Source: Gonapodya prolifera JEL478 | Lineage: Eukaryota; Monoblepharomycota; Monoblepharidomycetes; Monoblepharidales; Gonapodyaceae | DNA: 64,000 nt | Assembly: GCA_001574975.1 (NCBI GenBank) | Contig: KQ965811.1 | Coordinates: 27,226-91,225 of the forward strand | Direction of reading: 5' to 3' | In this document: positions 1 to 11,015 of the stretch, in pieces | Position numbering within the stretch: the stretch's first letter is position 1 | Layout of the letters: each line of letters starts with the position of its first letter | Notes under the pieces: generated by a model | Told to the model about the DNA's origin: nothing | The model's database searches: none | Seen by the model: the letters and a program-made list of their open reading frames with translations, nothing else | Program-made: the position numbers and the translations under genes

Positions 1-629
1 ATGAAACGTTTTAGAAATGTGATGTTATATTCAACATTCGGAGAAGCAACCAAAAAATATCTTTGCTAAATTGTTCAACACTCGCCGTCACTCTTCATAC
101 TTTCGGTGTGACGCCCCCCTCGGCACCAAAGACTCTGTCGAGCCAGTTGCAGATATGGCCGGGGACGCGTGGGCGATGATGTGCTCGAAAATGGATAGTT
201 TTGCGCTGTGGATCGAGTACCGTCATACATCCAAAGCGAGGCTGAAGTTCCATCCCGACGCTTCATTCCACTCACGCCACTCCCAAATTCTCCACACCAA
301 CCGGAACAATCTACCACGCCTCCGTGTCAATTGGCAAAAGTTGTGGGCGACCTGCTGCGGATCCCTTGTAGAACTGCGTGATTTCACATGATTCGTGGCG
401 CTTACAATCTGAGCTGGTGGTTGTAGGACGCCTTGAGAAGTCTTGGTGGGATTGGTGGGAGACAGCAACTCGGAACGGAGACTGTGATGTTTTTGAAGAG
501 ACGGTGTGATCGAGGTTGTGAAAGAGGCGACGAGTGATGGGAGTGAAGACGAGCAATGTTCCGCCGATAACTGATTTTGGGCATCAGTGACTTCAGGCGA
601 TGGCGTCTGATGGATTTCCAAGGCGCCAT

Positions 630-1072
630 TTATAGGAATAGATGCCTTCTTATTGCCTGATTGCGTGAAGATGACATCGTCGACTTGTTCAAGAAAGTTC
701 CCAGTGATGTCGTGGGGGTTGCTGCTGCCTTGGAGACGGGAAGTGTTGTCTGAGCGAGGCCCAGGACGCGGGCGAGGTCTTGTGCGATGTTGGAGATGTG
801 AGATGCTGTCCAAGCATTATTTGGATTGAGGATTGTGGCGTTCAGTCAAATTGATTGTCGCGTGACTCAATCACGGGAGAGCGATTCCTGCAGGGGAAAC
901 GATACCTCACCAGACTCTCTCTCGTACTTGAGAATCCATTCAGCAGCATTCTTCTCCACAATACATTTCTGCGTGTCCACCTTCATCTCTGAAATCGCCT
1001 TGCTCTCCATTTCGATCTCCGTTCGAGCAGCGAGATCACCTGAAGTGGGTCGTTTGAGTCGTTAGTGTCCAT
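630..1072 (-). CDS. Small hypothetical protein, 3 exons, about 98 aa
   Basis: I do not recognise this protein. A reading chain with consistent phases starts at the ATG ending at 1072: exons 1072-1040, 998-911 and 805-630, with introns of 41 and 105 nt that have GTGATC/GTGAGG donors and AG acceptors. The product begins MDTNDSNDPLQ, has a charged helical stretch (EKNAAEWILKYERES), then ISNIAQDLARVLGLAQ, and ends in a Ser/Thr-rich basic tail. Heptad-like spacing hints at a short coiled coil, but no family can be named. A second, longer open frame covers 223-813 on the same strand and could join a 3' exon near 90-150 through a GTGAGT...CAG intron. If so, the gene would be longer with a different C-terminus. 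The gene model is an inference. Confidence 0.4.
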
Positions 1073-1893
1073 GATTGGAAGAAGTGGGTGCAGCGGAAGA
1101 AGAGGTGGTGGCGAGGCCGAGTTAAGCGTGCTTGGATATGGAAAGAAGGAAGGCGGAGGGGGGAACGAAGGAATAGGGAGCGGTAGAGGTATCGTGGGAG
1201 AGAAGTCGGCCGAGGCGAGGACGGCCATTGCAGCGAATATTGTGCGGTTCAGAAGTTAACGCAGTGTTGAGAGAGTGGGATATCGTTTTGAGCAAATTGG
1301 CGAAGTTAGCATTGGGGGCCTCATCGCTTTTCCGCTGTGCAAAAATTGATCAGCACGAAGCATTATCACTTTTCCCGTTTCATTTCTATTCATGAATTCG
1401 TTTAACTTCGTCATTCTATTTTCATTTCATACTTTACCTTTGGCCCTGAATGACACGTATTTTGTACGCACGACCTTCTCAGCCCCGCTCCCCAGCAGCT
1501 CAACCCCTTCCCTTCCCGTCTTCACACTCCCACGTGGAGCATTCCTCCGCTCTCTCGCGCGACGGAGACGGACACGCGGTGACAAGGTTAGCGGCGCGAA
1601 CGGGATTGGTGGCGTGGATGAGGGTGTCATGGGTGTCACGTGAAGGGACGACGACGGGGAGCGGGGAGGAGGAGAGAAAGCAGAGGGAGATGGCGTATGA
1701 GGATTGTGGGGATGGATGATAGCTGCGTGCTATTTTGGGTCTTGCGGTGGGAGACGTCCTCACATTATGGCCGTGTCTCCATTCACCGCCACTGTCCACT
1801 TACATTCTGTTACACATTCACTATCACCTGTGCAACTCTACGTCTCGCCACCAGCATCTCCCCTCTTCCCTCTCACCCTCCCTCACCCTCCCA

Positions 1894-3636
1894 ATGACCG
1901 CACTCACGAACCCGATCGCGTACTCGGTGTACGCGATAATCGCAATCCTCGGCCTCGTCGTTGCGCTCGACCTGCTCTTTTCCGGTCAGGGCGAGCAATT
2001 CAATGTCGGAAGGTGGCTCGTCACGACGTCACCTTACATGTGGATGGAGCTCGGTTCCGCCCTGTGTGTCGGACTGAGTGTCGTCGGCGCTGCTTGGTGA
2101 GTCGCTGAAGGGTACATCTGATGAGATGAAGTTCACGGAGTAGGGGTATTGTTGAAGTACCGATGAGATAGAGGAGGGAGGACAAAACCTGGAGGAGGGG
2201 AGCCCGCAGAGCATCGGGGCACGTTTCATTCAAGGATTACCGAGACATCCCAGGACACCGAGCACGCAAGAGGCACGAACTCCATATCCCCTTCGGGGGC
2301 AACGTGCAGCTGGAGACCGGTGAACATACGTGCAAAAGTTTGGAGGAGCACGAAGGGAAGAGTGTACTTCACCTCTCCCACGCTTCATTCTTCTCACAAA
2401 TGAACACGCTTCTTATCCGTGTCACGCTTCGCTGTTTTCTATGGTTTTCGCCCTCGGCGTCAACCTCCACCAACACCCACTCGTCGCATCCCTCATCTAC
2501 AGGGGTATCTTCATCTGCGGCACCTCCATCCTCGGCGGTGCTGTCCGTGCGCCTAGAATCCAAGCCAAGAACTTGATCAGGTGAATGTCGCTCCATGTTG
2601 AGGGAGGGGAGCGAGCGGAGTGGAGTGAATGGGGTGTTTGCTGGAGGGGGCAGACGGGTGCAAGAGCCATAACGCGAGACAGCTGCCCGAACAACCGAGC
2701 AGCTATAGACACGGGAGGCATAGATTCTGTCCGATTCTGTCCGCGGATGCGACGGGGTGGAATGTAACTTGTTCAAGGAGAATGTTCGTCGGGGACGATA
2801 CGCCCGGATCGATTACACAAGGCCATCGGGGGTTTGGGAAGATCCATGCCAGAGTCGGCACTTGGTACCACATGCGGGTGCTGTGCAGTCTGGATGCGTG
2901 GACGCAATTAGCACCTTTGTGACATCGACGTTTCCGTCCTCGCCATCCCATCCCCTTCTCACACGTTCTCCCCCTCCTTTCTCCCACCCACCCGCCACCA
3001 GCATCATCTTCTGCGAAGTCGTCGCCATCTACGGAATCATCATCGCCATCGTGTTCTCGGCCAGGCAGAAGGAGGTCAAGCCCGAGATCGGCTTCTCGAG
3101 GCAGGGGTACTGGATGGGTGAGTTTGTGAGGAAGGGGATTTTGGGGGGGTCGGAAGGGGAGGAGAGCACTTAGAGGGGACGCTAGTGTTAAAGATGGTGG
3201 GGTTATGAAGTACATTCGCAGCTGGCGGACGCGACGAGATGTAGGAACTGGACGTCGATGTAGTTGGGGGATTCAGATTGCTGTTCGTGCTCAGAGGACA
3301 ATATGCAGGTGATGCGGAGAGGAGGAAGACGGGGAAATGTGAAGTCAGCTGGGTAACGGCCCAATAAAGACAGTCGTGCTCGTTTTCCGCTCTCACACCC
3401 CCTCTTCCCACTTCCCAGGCTACGCACTCTTCTGGTCTGGCGTGACAGTCGGTCTCTGCAACCTCTTCTGCGGCGTCTGCGTCGGCGTGACCGGCTCTGG
3501 TGCCGCGCTTGCCGACGCGCACGACTCGTCGCTATTCGTCAAGATCCTGGTCGTGGAAATTTTCGGAAGTGTCATTGGCCTGTTCGGTCTGATTGTGGGG
3601 CTGTTGGCGAGTGGGAAAGTTAGTGATTTCTCGTGA
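1894..3636 (+). CDS. vma16: V-type proton ATPase proteolipid subunit c'' (Vma16), 4 exons
   Basis: Subunit c'' is part of the membrane proton-translocating ring of the vacuolar ATPase, which acidifies vacuole and endomembrane lumens. Exons 1894-2096, 2503-2580, 3002-3117 and 3419-3636 join in phase to give 204 aa, close to the usual fungal length (about 210). Hallmarks seen are [18 protein letters not shown] in the second helix, [19 protein letters not shown] in the loop, and [19 protein letters not shown] carrying the buried glutamate (residue 99) that is protonated in this family. The last helix pair follows ([16 protein letters not shown] and [19 protein letters not shown]). The start [15 protein letters not shown] puts a short N-terminal tail before helix 1. 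Introns are 406, 421 and 301 nt, longer than most in the window. Identification is firm. Confidence 0.95.
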
Positions 3637-4528
3637 GGGGTTAGTCTGGAATGGCGGAAACGAGGGTTGTAAGATTGTCTGTCGATGGATACTGTATTGT
3701 TTGGCTTATAAAATAGTGTGAAGGAAAGTCGGTGTGTTCTTTTTGCTGATTTGCAGGGTAGTTTACAGATACCCACAACTCAGCAGGTCGCCTCGCCATA
3801 ACCTGGTAGAAAAGGTTTCGAGTGGAGCTCCCACCACTCACTCACAATGTTTGACATCCGTATACCTTCCTTGGAACCAACTGCATTACGACAGCTCGTC
3901 TCGAAACCAAATTATCCTTTCCGAGAAAGTACCCGAAGGTTTCGAAGACGTAGCTATCATCGATGAATGGTACAAATCATTGCGGATGTAGTTTCTCCCA
4001 CTGTCAAGAATACTGTACTTCGGTACACGTCATCGTTGACATATTTGGGCTCACTCCAGTCTGCGCCGTACTAATCCCCTGAATTGTGAAGGTCGTTCCT
4101 ACCACTTCTGCATATTATCAATCTTTTGGACTTGACGGTGGCCTCACGTTTAGGGGCGATTCCACCACGTCACTGATATTCGCAGTCTTGGGACACTTTC
4201 ATAAATACACAACCGCGCACTCGGAGTCCTTTTCGACCTGGACGACTACTTTGATGTAAAATAGCCTGTCGCAATGCTGGTTGATGTGGTTAGATGGTAG
4301 CCAACATACACTTTGTGTGACTGCTCGCGCACGTCCCACTAAATGAGATGTCACAGCAAGTCGCAAGTGATAAATGGAGCGCTTGTCCGCGTCATCAAGC
4401 TCGTTCACAGGAACCAGTGAATATGTTTGCTCTAATGTATACGTGACAATGCCAAGGTGCAAAATAAGATACAGTGATGTAATGTGATTTGTGGCGGAGT
4501 GCGGATGCACCATTGATCGACTCCTGCG
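3637..4528. other. Intergenic stretch, nothing supportable
   Basis: This is the convergent gap between vma16 and the kinase-Sel1 gene. Short open frames exist (for example 3734-3991 + and 4199-4513 -), but none has splice context, family similarity or the GC-rich composition of neighbouring exons. It probably holds the two 3' UTRs. Confidence 0.5.
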
Positions 4529-6336
4529 CTAAAATGTGCTCTGAGCGCGCAAACCTCTTTCACCGCGCAATGTGTCCATATGCGAGCGACCAGCCCTTCC
4601 AACATCTTCGAGTTTCCGGTTTTCCTCGATTGGTGTCGGGGGTGCCTGGAACAGCTTGGCAGATCTGAAAAGCACGCTGGGGTCGTTCATTCCCTTTTGA
4701 TACAAGTACCCAAGGTGATTCTTGGCGGAAACACTCCCTTCGTCAGCTGCTTGCATGAAGAGCTCCGCCGTTCGGTTCCAGTCCTTGTCCACCCCCGCGC
4801 CTCCATTGTAGTAGAGCGTTCCAAGGCGCAGCTTTGCTTCAACGCTGTTTTTTTCCGCCGCCCGATGTAGCCAATCTGCCGCAACAGTCAGGTCGCGGGG
4901 CATCCCACCAAGTCCGTGCTGGTAGAAGAACGCAAGCTGCACCTGCGCTTCGGGGCTCCCATACTCTGCAGCCTTGTTGTAAAGTTCAGCAGCAACACAA
5001 AGATCTTGCGGTTGCCGTGCACTTCCGTTTCGGTATTGGGCTGCGAGCTGAAGCATTTGCTCCACGTCGTTCAGAGTGCTGCTTTGGATGAATCCGGCCT
5101 CCGAAGCAGCCTTGAGCTCGGAGAGAGTTGGAAGCGATGGAGGCCTTTCATCACACATAATAGTGTTCGAAGAGGACGACTGAGGACAGGTTTGGGAAAA
5201 CTTACGCGAGGTCTTTCAAGACGTGGTAGATTTGCGAGAAGGGTGGCCTCTTAGCTGGGTCTCCGTCCCAGCATTGAACCATCAAATATTGGAGTTTTGG
5301 AGGCATCTCGCAGCCCTTTGGCAGTACTGGGCGGAGGTTGTTGTGGCAAATAGCATCAAGAATGGCTGCTGCTTTTCGCACATTTTTGAGCTCAGGGTAA
5401 GGCTTGGCGAGAGTCCACACCTGTAGCAAGTTGCAAGTTCAGAGTAGTGTCTTCGCTTAATTTCTTTGATGCCTTTGTGCCACTCACCACCCAAATCGTA
5501 ATCCCAAACGCGTAAACGTCACCCTCTTGAGTCGAGACGTCCCCATCCCCAGTTTCCTCCCGTAGCAGCCTCTCAGGAGGCAGATATTCGACCGTGCCAG
5601 GTCGTTCTCCGGTGACGCTTCCGGCAGCCGCAGCAAGTGCTGCCTTCAGCCGAATCTTGGCGAATCCGAAATCGGTGATTACGCCAAAGCCTTTGTGGTC
5701 TACGAGGATGTTGTCGGGCTTCAAATCGGTGTGTATTATCGAGTTCTCGTGGAGGAACTTCATGCCACTCGCGGTATCACGGAGCTTAAATGTTCCTTTA
5801 GTACAGGATTTCCAGCACCGAGGAACAGAGAGTCTCACCAAATTTAGAGCTGCGTTCCGTCTGGCAACCAAGCTCTCAATGCTGGCAAGATACGACGTTA
5901 TACTTCCGCGGAGGAGCGGGGATACGAATACTGGCAGCATACCCTCACGACAGACACCGTAAAGTGACAAAACGTGAGGGGAGCTTTTAAGGTAGTACCA
6001 GATGGAAGCTTCGTGGTCGAAATCCTGGTCCCGGGCGGGGATGATATCGATCCGATGACAAGAGCCTCGAACCTCAGCGACACCGAATCTCACCTCGCTC
6101 GTGTACAGACCGCTGAACTGAGGAATCTTTACGGCAACATCGAACACTTTGTGCCATTTCCCGCGGCAGACGCTCCCGAACCCGCCTTGGCCGAGGTGGG
6201 TGCTGGAGTCGGAAGGGTTGAACGCGAGGTCTTCCTTGCGAATCTCCCACAGTTTCGGAATGGGACTGATGGATCCGTCCTCGGTGGCCGGCGGTGACGG
6301 CAGCTGCGTCGGTTTGGACGACGTGCCACCTCTCAT
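4529..6336 (-). CDS. Protein kinase with C-terminal Sel1 repeats, 5 exons, 518 aa
   Basis: Exons 6336-6094, 6024-5839, 5784-5488, 5420-5206 and 5144-4529 join in phase with introns of 69, 54, 67 and 61 nt. The kinase domain (about residues 45-315) has a glycine loop LGQGGFGSV, VAVK lysine 70, catalytic loop HTDLKPDN (161-168), DFG (181-183) and PPE. HTD replaces the usual HRD, so this is a non-RD kinase. The final helix ends WDGDPAKRPPF, typical of tyrosine-kinase-like/TKL enzymes. A GTAAGT donor directly after KDLA carries the frame into at least three Sel1-like repeats (about 330-480; for example AELYNKAAEYGSPEAQVQLA and AADWLHRAAEKNSVEAKLRLG), helical repeats that bind protein partners. 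The start is the first ATG after an in-frame stop. Kinase-Sel1 fusions are common in early-diverging fungi; the substrate is unknown. Confidence 0.85.
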
Positions 6337-6562
6337 GTTGGAAAAAGGCTTTGTCGGTGTGCCTCCCCCGTCCAGGTTTGTTTCTCAGGCAGGCAGGCTG
6401 ATGATATCGAAAGCTTTGCAAGATGAAAGCACTAATAGAAATGAATTGGACAGTGCAAATATAATTACAACACATCGTTATGTGTATCGGTCGATATTAC
6501 AATCATATCTATTCCAGCTGAAATGGTGCGAGCAATAATCAAGCTCCCGCGGTATGATAATG

Positions 6563-8704
6563 CTATGCTCGCCCCCTGGAGCGACCTGACTCGTCCAATT
6601 CAGTGAAACCAAACCCAGCTCTCATTCTAGTTATCGAATCCGAGCTACCCTTTCGTGCAAGAGGTTGTCCTAGACTCCCGGTCGACGCTGACAGGTCTTC
6701 GCCAATCCGACCGTTCCGAGACTTTGACCGCTCCCGTTCACGAAGCGACTCGAGGTGACGTCCTCGCTCAGCGTGGCGTTCACGAGAGAGAAGCTTACGG
6801 CGGTCGACGACGGTTTTCTCGAGGAATGTTTCGACAGTCTTCGAAACGGAAGAGTGAGCCTTTTCCAATCAAGTTGAACGTTCCGACGACAGTTCTCGGA
6901 CTCACGGTAACGAAGTTCGCCACACCAAGGACAGTGAAGATCACGCCACAGTACAGAACCTTGTACAGGTAGTGCTTTGTGTCAACTAATCGGAGGCGAA
7001 GTGCTTCCCCGAAACGACTCACATGCCATGTTGCGGTGTCCACCGTCCACCAAAGGTATAGCGCTCGGTACCCAGAGTACACCTGCCACGCCTTTCAGTC
7101 ACGAGGATGGTCATGTGCGAATGTGGAGTTTCGGAGATGATCCTGGCGGTGAGTGGAACAACAACTAGCAGCACGAGAAGATTTGAAATTCACCTGCCCG
7201 ATCACCAAAAGCCCCATCAAAAGCCCCACGTCTCTACTCGCACTTCCAGCTACGCCTTCTCCAACTGTGGTATCCATCGGTCCAGCCATGGAAAGGGCGC
7301 GAAGGGTGTATAGTCGTTGTGTTTGGTAGCGGAACTGGAAGTAGGACACGAACGCTAGAAAGGAAGAAAGATATGAAAAAACCGAGAAGCCATTTCGAAG
7401 AAGTATAAGTTCTAACGTACCGAGGTAGGCACAGTATACGAGGAAATTTGGTCGGAAAGCGCTGTAGGTGCGGTTTTCGGGCCAGACCTTATTCGATGAG
7501 CCGGAGTTCATACACAGAAATGTTAAAGTCATTCTCCCTAAAGTACATTCTCCGAAACAGAATGCGGACAATGCGAATGCTCACCAGCATGATCCCAATC
7601 AGGACAATCGTCACAACATGATGCATCAGCCACCAGGTCCTTATCCGGCTCCCGTTCACGACAAGCACGTGTTCCCGCAACGTCATGACGGAGTAGTAAT
7701 AAAGGAGGACGAACATGTAGAGAAGATCCACGATCCGGTAGGCTTTGAATTGGAATCTTCGATTCCCCTTGGTGTAGTCCAAGTCGTCCTCGGGGACCGA
7801 AAAAGTGAACAGAACGCTGTAGAGAGCGAAGAGACCGGAGACGACGGTCATTTTTAGCTTGAACGATTCGTAGGAGGATTTGTAGGAGAGGCGGGCGGAG
7901 TGGGGGCGAATTCGGACGGGAGTGGGTGTGCCAAGGGCGAACGAGAGGATGGAGCTACCGGGCGTAAGTTGAGAGTCGTGTTATGTTGTCTGGTGCAGGG
8001 CTTTCACGAGGGTAATGCACGCCGGGTAACTTACCCCGGTTTACGTGGCAAATCCCTCGCCACGAAGTCCAGGTGCTTCTTCAATTCCTCTGCCCGCAGC
8101 CACAGTTCCGTTTCTTCGAATGCCTCAGGCGTCTCGCCGACGGTAATCGGGGTAAGGTCGTCGTCCTCGTGGTCGGTCGTCAAGCATCCTTTTGGCTCCG
8201 CCCCGTGTCCTCCATTCACGTCGCTATATGGTCCACGAGTACTAGACGTTCTACCAGGAGGCTCTATCTCTCCTGACCCGATACTTTTCCGCCTCGTCAC
8301 CGTCTCCTTCTTGTGTTCCTTTCGTTTCCGTTTCAAGACTTGGAGGAGGGCTCTGTAGTCTCGCTGAAGACGTTCCAGCTCTTTCAGCGCAGCAGTTTCA
8401 GTCGCGTGGACTTGCTCTTCGAGTTGTTTGTAAGACGCAGTTGCGGTCTAACAACAATCAAACGATCAGTATCAAATCTGCCTTTCGATTCATGAACCAC
8501 CAACGAATCGCTTCCAGCGCAAGTGCCCACTACAGAAAGCAGCTCGAGCTCGTCACAACGTACCTCCAATCCCTTCGCGTCCGCCAGCAACTTGTCCACA
8601 TCGTCGACTGAGAATGATTTCTGCGGGGTCAACTTCCCCCGCTCACCGCCTTTCTGGGCGGCATTGGACGGCACAAAGTCTTGTGCAAGGGGTTGGTGGG
8701 CCAT
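6563..8704 (-). CDS. TMEM120-like multi-pass membrane protein, 8 exons, about 525 aa
   Basis: Exons 8704-8564, 8447-8035, 7954-7585, 7487-7421, 7354-7194, 7082-7023, 6974-6906 and 6859-6563 all join in phase. The N-terminal part is a coiled coil (YKQLEEQVHATETAALKELE). The membrane core shows the TMEM120/TACAN signature: LSYKSSYESFKLKMT, TLREHVLVVNGSRIRTWW, MHHVVTIVL, YQTQRLYTLRALS, a WW/W-rich helix and a last helix ending LGVANF. Animal TMEM120 proteins sit in the nuclear envelope/ER and have a fatty-acid-elongase-like fold that binds coenzyme A; their role is debated and not established for fungi. This copy is about 180 aa longer than animal proteins because of a charged insert after the coiled coil and a basic, Arg/Ser-rich tail (SRERHAERGRHLESLRERER). 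An upstream in-frame start at 8836 is possible; 8704 was chosen because the protein then begins MAHQPLAQDF near the coiled coil. Confidence 0.85.
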
Positions 8705-8836
8705 CCGAACGAATTCGGCAGCGTCGAGAGAGAATGGAGCCGGGACGATTTGCTCACAGGTTGGCTTTGGACGTTTTCGGGACCCTTGCAACAAAAGCCT
8801 GTAATGACTCAAGACCGAGAAAGTTGACAGAAACAA

Positions 8837-9334
8837 TGCGTGGCGTGTTCGAAATGAGTTCTGAAATTTTCTCCCTTGGGGAGTTGTGAGTTTCCCGAAG
8901 GATTTAGGGGCATACTTGTCCTTTCCAGCAAATCTATAGACGTATCCACTGTTAGTTTACAAGATTGGCGACCACGAGGATCAACTGGATTAACCGAAGG
9001 ACACTTTCGGTGGAAACCGATGGAAAACTGGAAAGAAAAGGAAGGAGGAAAACTTGGAACGGAAGCAGATTACGAACCTGCTCCGATTGGCTATATAAGC
9101 GTAGAGAAACTTTGTTGTAGTTTGGAGGTTGCACAAAGATAAATGTCTGTCCGTTGAGGCTACCACGCCGTCCTAGATCTTACATCCACCCCAACGGATA
9201 CTACGTTTTGAAACACTGGTGGGTTTCAAAATTACCAGTTTTTCGACCTTTTTCACTTATAAAACGAAGAATGTTCCTCGCGTTCGAAATTTCAGCTGCC
9301 AACAGATGCAGGAAGGGAGGCCACCCATCCATTT
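8837..9334. other. Intergenic/promoter stretch
   Basis: Nothing codes convincingly here. It lies upstream of the TMEM120-like gene and downstream of the membrane-protein candidate at 9335-10112. AT content is higher than in flanking exons, as expected for UTR and promoter. Confidence 0.4.
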
Positions 9335-10112
9335 TCAGTGAGAAGATTCCACCCAGCCGGAATGACCGCGCAACGCAGCCTGTGCAACTTTCCGAGCGAG
9401 GTCATCCTCAGCACGGCGAGCTCTCAACTGAGGCTTGTTTTGGCTGCGAAGGTCGTCCGCGCGATCCGGATTACTAACTTGGATGGACGTCCTACATCGC
9501 ACCGTGGAAACCACGGGACTCACGTTCAACACATTCTGTTCAGGTGTTTCCTGCTTCCAAACCGAGAAACGGCAAACCCTGACGAGGATACTTGCGATGG
9601 CGATGAAGTTGTAGGAGAGGACAATCGAAGGGTTGATGGCAACGGGGAGGAGGCCCATGACGATATCGACGGCAGCCAAGTTCTCGCCGGGAATAAGCGA
9701 CCAGAGAACCAGTTGAGCGATGCGGCCACTGCCGTGCTCCAAGGGCTAACATTGCCTGGCGTGCGATCATTCACCGTTGAATTCGTCCCTGAGGACAAAC
9801 ATGGATTCACGACGAATATGGAGTCGGCGGTTACATTTACTTCTTTCCCTTATTCCCCAGGATGAGATGAATATGTTCGACAGAGAATTCGTCTGGTTCG
9901 TCCTGTCTCGGAGCTCGTGCCAACCTCCCCGAATAACAACAGCGAGAGACAGAACAAGGAACCAAGCGTCGAAAATCATCTTCCAGCACCCAGTAGTGCA
10001 GCGCCGGTTGCTCCTTTCCACCCACCCAGGTGACAGCTTTTCGGGATCCAATGAAGGCCCCCGAAGGAGAACTGCCACTCCTGATGCTGGAACTAGTGAG
10101 GAGATCATCCAT
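9335..10112 (-). CDS. Candidate multi-pass membrane protein, exon structure unresolved
   Basis: Two hydrophobic coding blocks support a gene on this strand. One contains MIFDAWFLVLSLAVVIRGGW (about 9920-9985). The other (about 9530-9745) contains IAQLVLWSLIPGENLAAVDI, VMGLLPVAINPSIVL and SYNFIAIASILVRVCRFSVW, then an in-frame GTGAGT donor near 9523. Together they would give three or four membrane segments. I could not find a splice chain joining the blocks in phase, and the start and end are uncertain. The proposed span begins at an ATG ending at 10112 and ends at the stop at 9335. The family is not recognised. It is transcribed divergently from, and starts very close to, the gene at 10145. 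Confidence 0.35.
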
Positions 10113-10144
10113 CAAGGTGAAGACGCATCGGTTTTTGCCTATTA

Positions 10145-10795
10145 ATGGAATCGAGACATATTCATCCACACAATTCTTCATCGGCTCGATTTCAGAGGAC
10201 TCTAGCCACACCTTACACCTACAAAATACGTCCTCTCTCCATCAACGAGTTGATTCCGCCCCAGCTGATATGTTTACACCCACCACGACGTCCAAATCCC
10301 AACCAAGTCCCGCTGCAATCCCAGCAAACAGCCGGAAGGCAGATCAAACCGACTTCTTGCGGCAATTTGCCACAGGCAACATTTCTCGCATCTGCCTCGA
10401 CCGCATCTGTATTCTCCCTCCCGCGCGACGGAGACACATACGTGTCGACTCTCGTTGCTCTTTCCATCACAGTAGTGTTCTCCGTCACGGCTCTTACGAT
10501 GTCTGCCATGCTTCTCCTCATTTCCAACAGCGCTTTAGTTCCGGCAGACGCGTACGTGCACGCTCTTTCTATCGCAAACGCCACCGCAGTGGTGGCTCTT
10601 GTAGCAGCCGTCTGCTCCCAGTTATGGACAGTCAGCATTGGCGTGTCGGGTGCTGTGGGTGCTAGTACGCTTGGTATAGCCGTCATGGCTGTAGTTGGCG
10701 CTTATTGGGGAGCCGATCTCACGTTTGGAAAGGGTGTGCGTTTGATGATGAACGGACAAAAGGAGGAGACAGTAAACTGGATTTCAAATCAATAA
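10145..10795 (+). CDS. Hypothetical membrane protein, single exon, 216 aa
   Basis: An uninterrupted frame gives a basic, proline-rich N-terminal region of about 95 residues. Three hydrophobic segments follow: about 100-127 (YVSTLVALSITVVFSVTALT onward), 135-160 (SIANATAVVALVAAVCSQLW) and 163-185 (SIGVSGAVGASTLGIAVMAV), with a short polar tail ending NWISNQ. Alanine/valine-rich helices of this kind suggest a small membrane protein, but no family is recognised. The start could be one of several later methionines, because the N-terminal region is low in complexity and may be 5' leader. It is divergent from the candidate on the minus strand, so the two share a promoter region if both are real. 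Confidence 0.5.
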   Translation: MESRHIHPHNSSSARFQRTLATPYTYKIRPLSINELIPPQLICLHPPRRPNPNQVPLQSQQTAGRQIKPTSCGNLPQATFLASASTASVFSLPRDGDTYVSTLVALSITVVFSVTALTMSAMLLLISNSALVPADAYVHALSIANATAVVALVAAVCSQLWTVSIGVSGAVGASTLGIAVMAVVGAYWGADLTFGKGVRLMMNGQKEETVNWISNQ

Positions 10796-11015
10796 GTTAT
10801 AAACGTCTTTTTTACGTGGGCGTGTGGATGGCAGAACGACTTGTCTCAACCCGTTTATACTCCGATCAATATCGAAGCCATTGTATGCGAACTCATTCAT
10901 ATCCAGACGCACTGATAATCCAGCGAGGGTAAATGACTAGTGGATCATTGTTATCAATCAAGTTTTCACTTTTCCTACAAAGGATTCACACTTCCCCTCT
11001 CGCAAAGATCGAAAC

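Noticed and set aside
3734-3991. 85-codon plus-strand frame after vma16
   Set aside because: No splice context, domain or composition support; probably 3' UTR and spacer.
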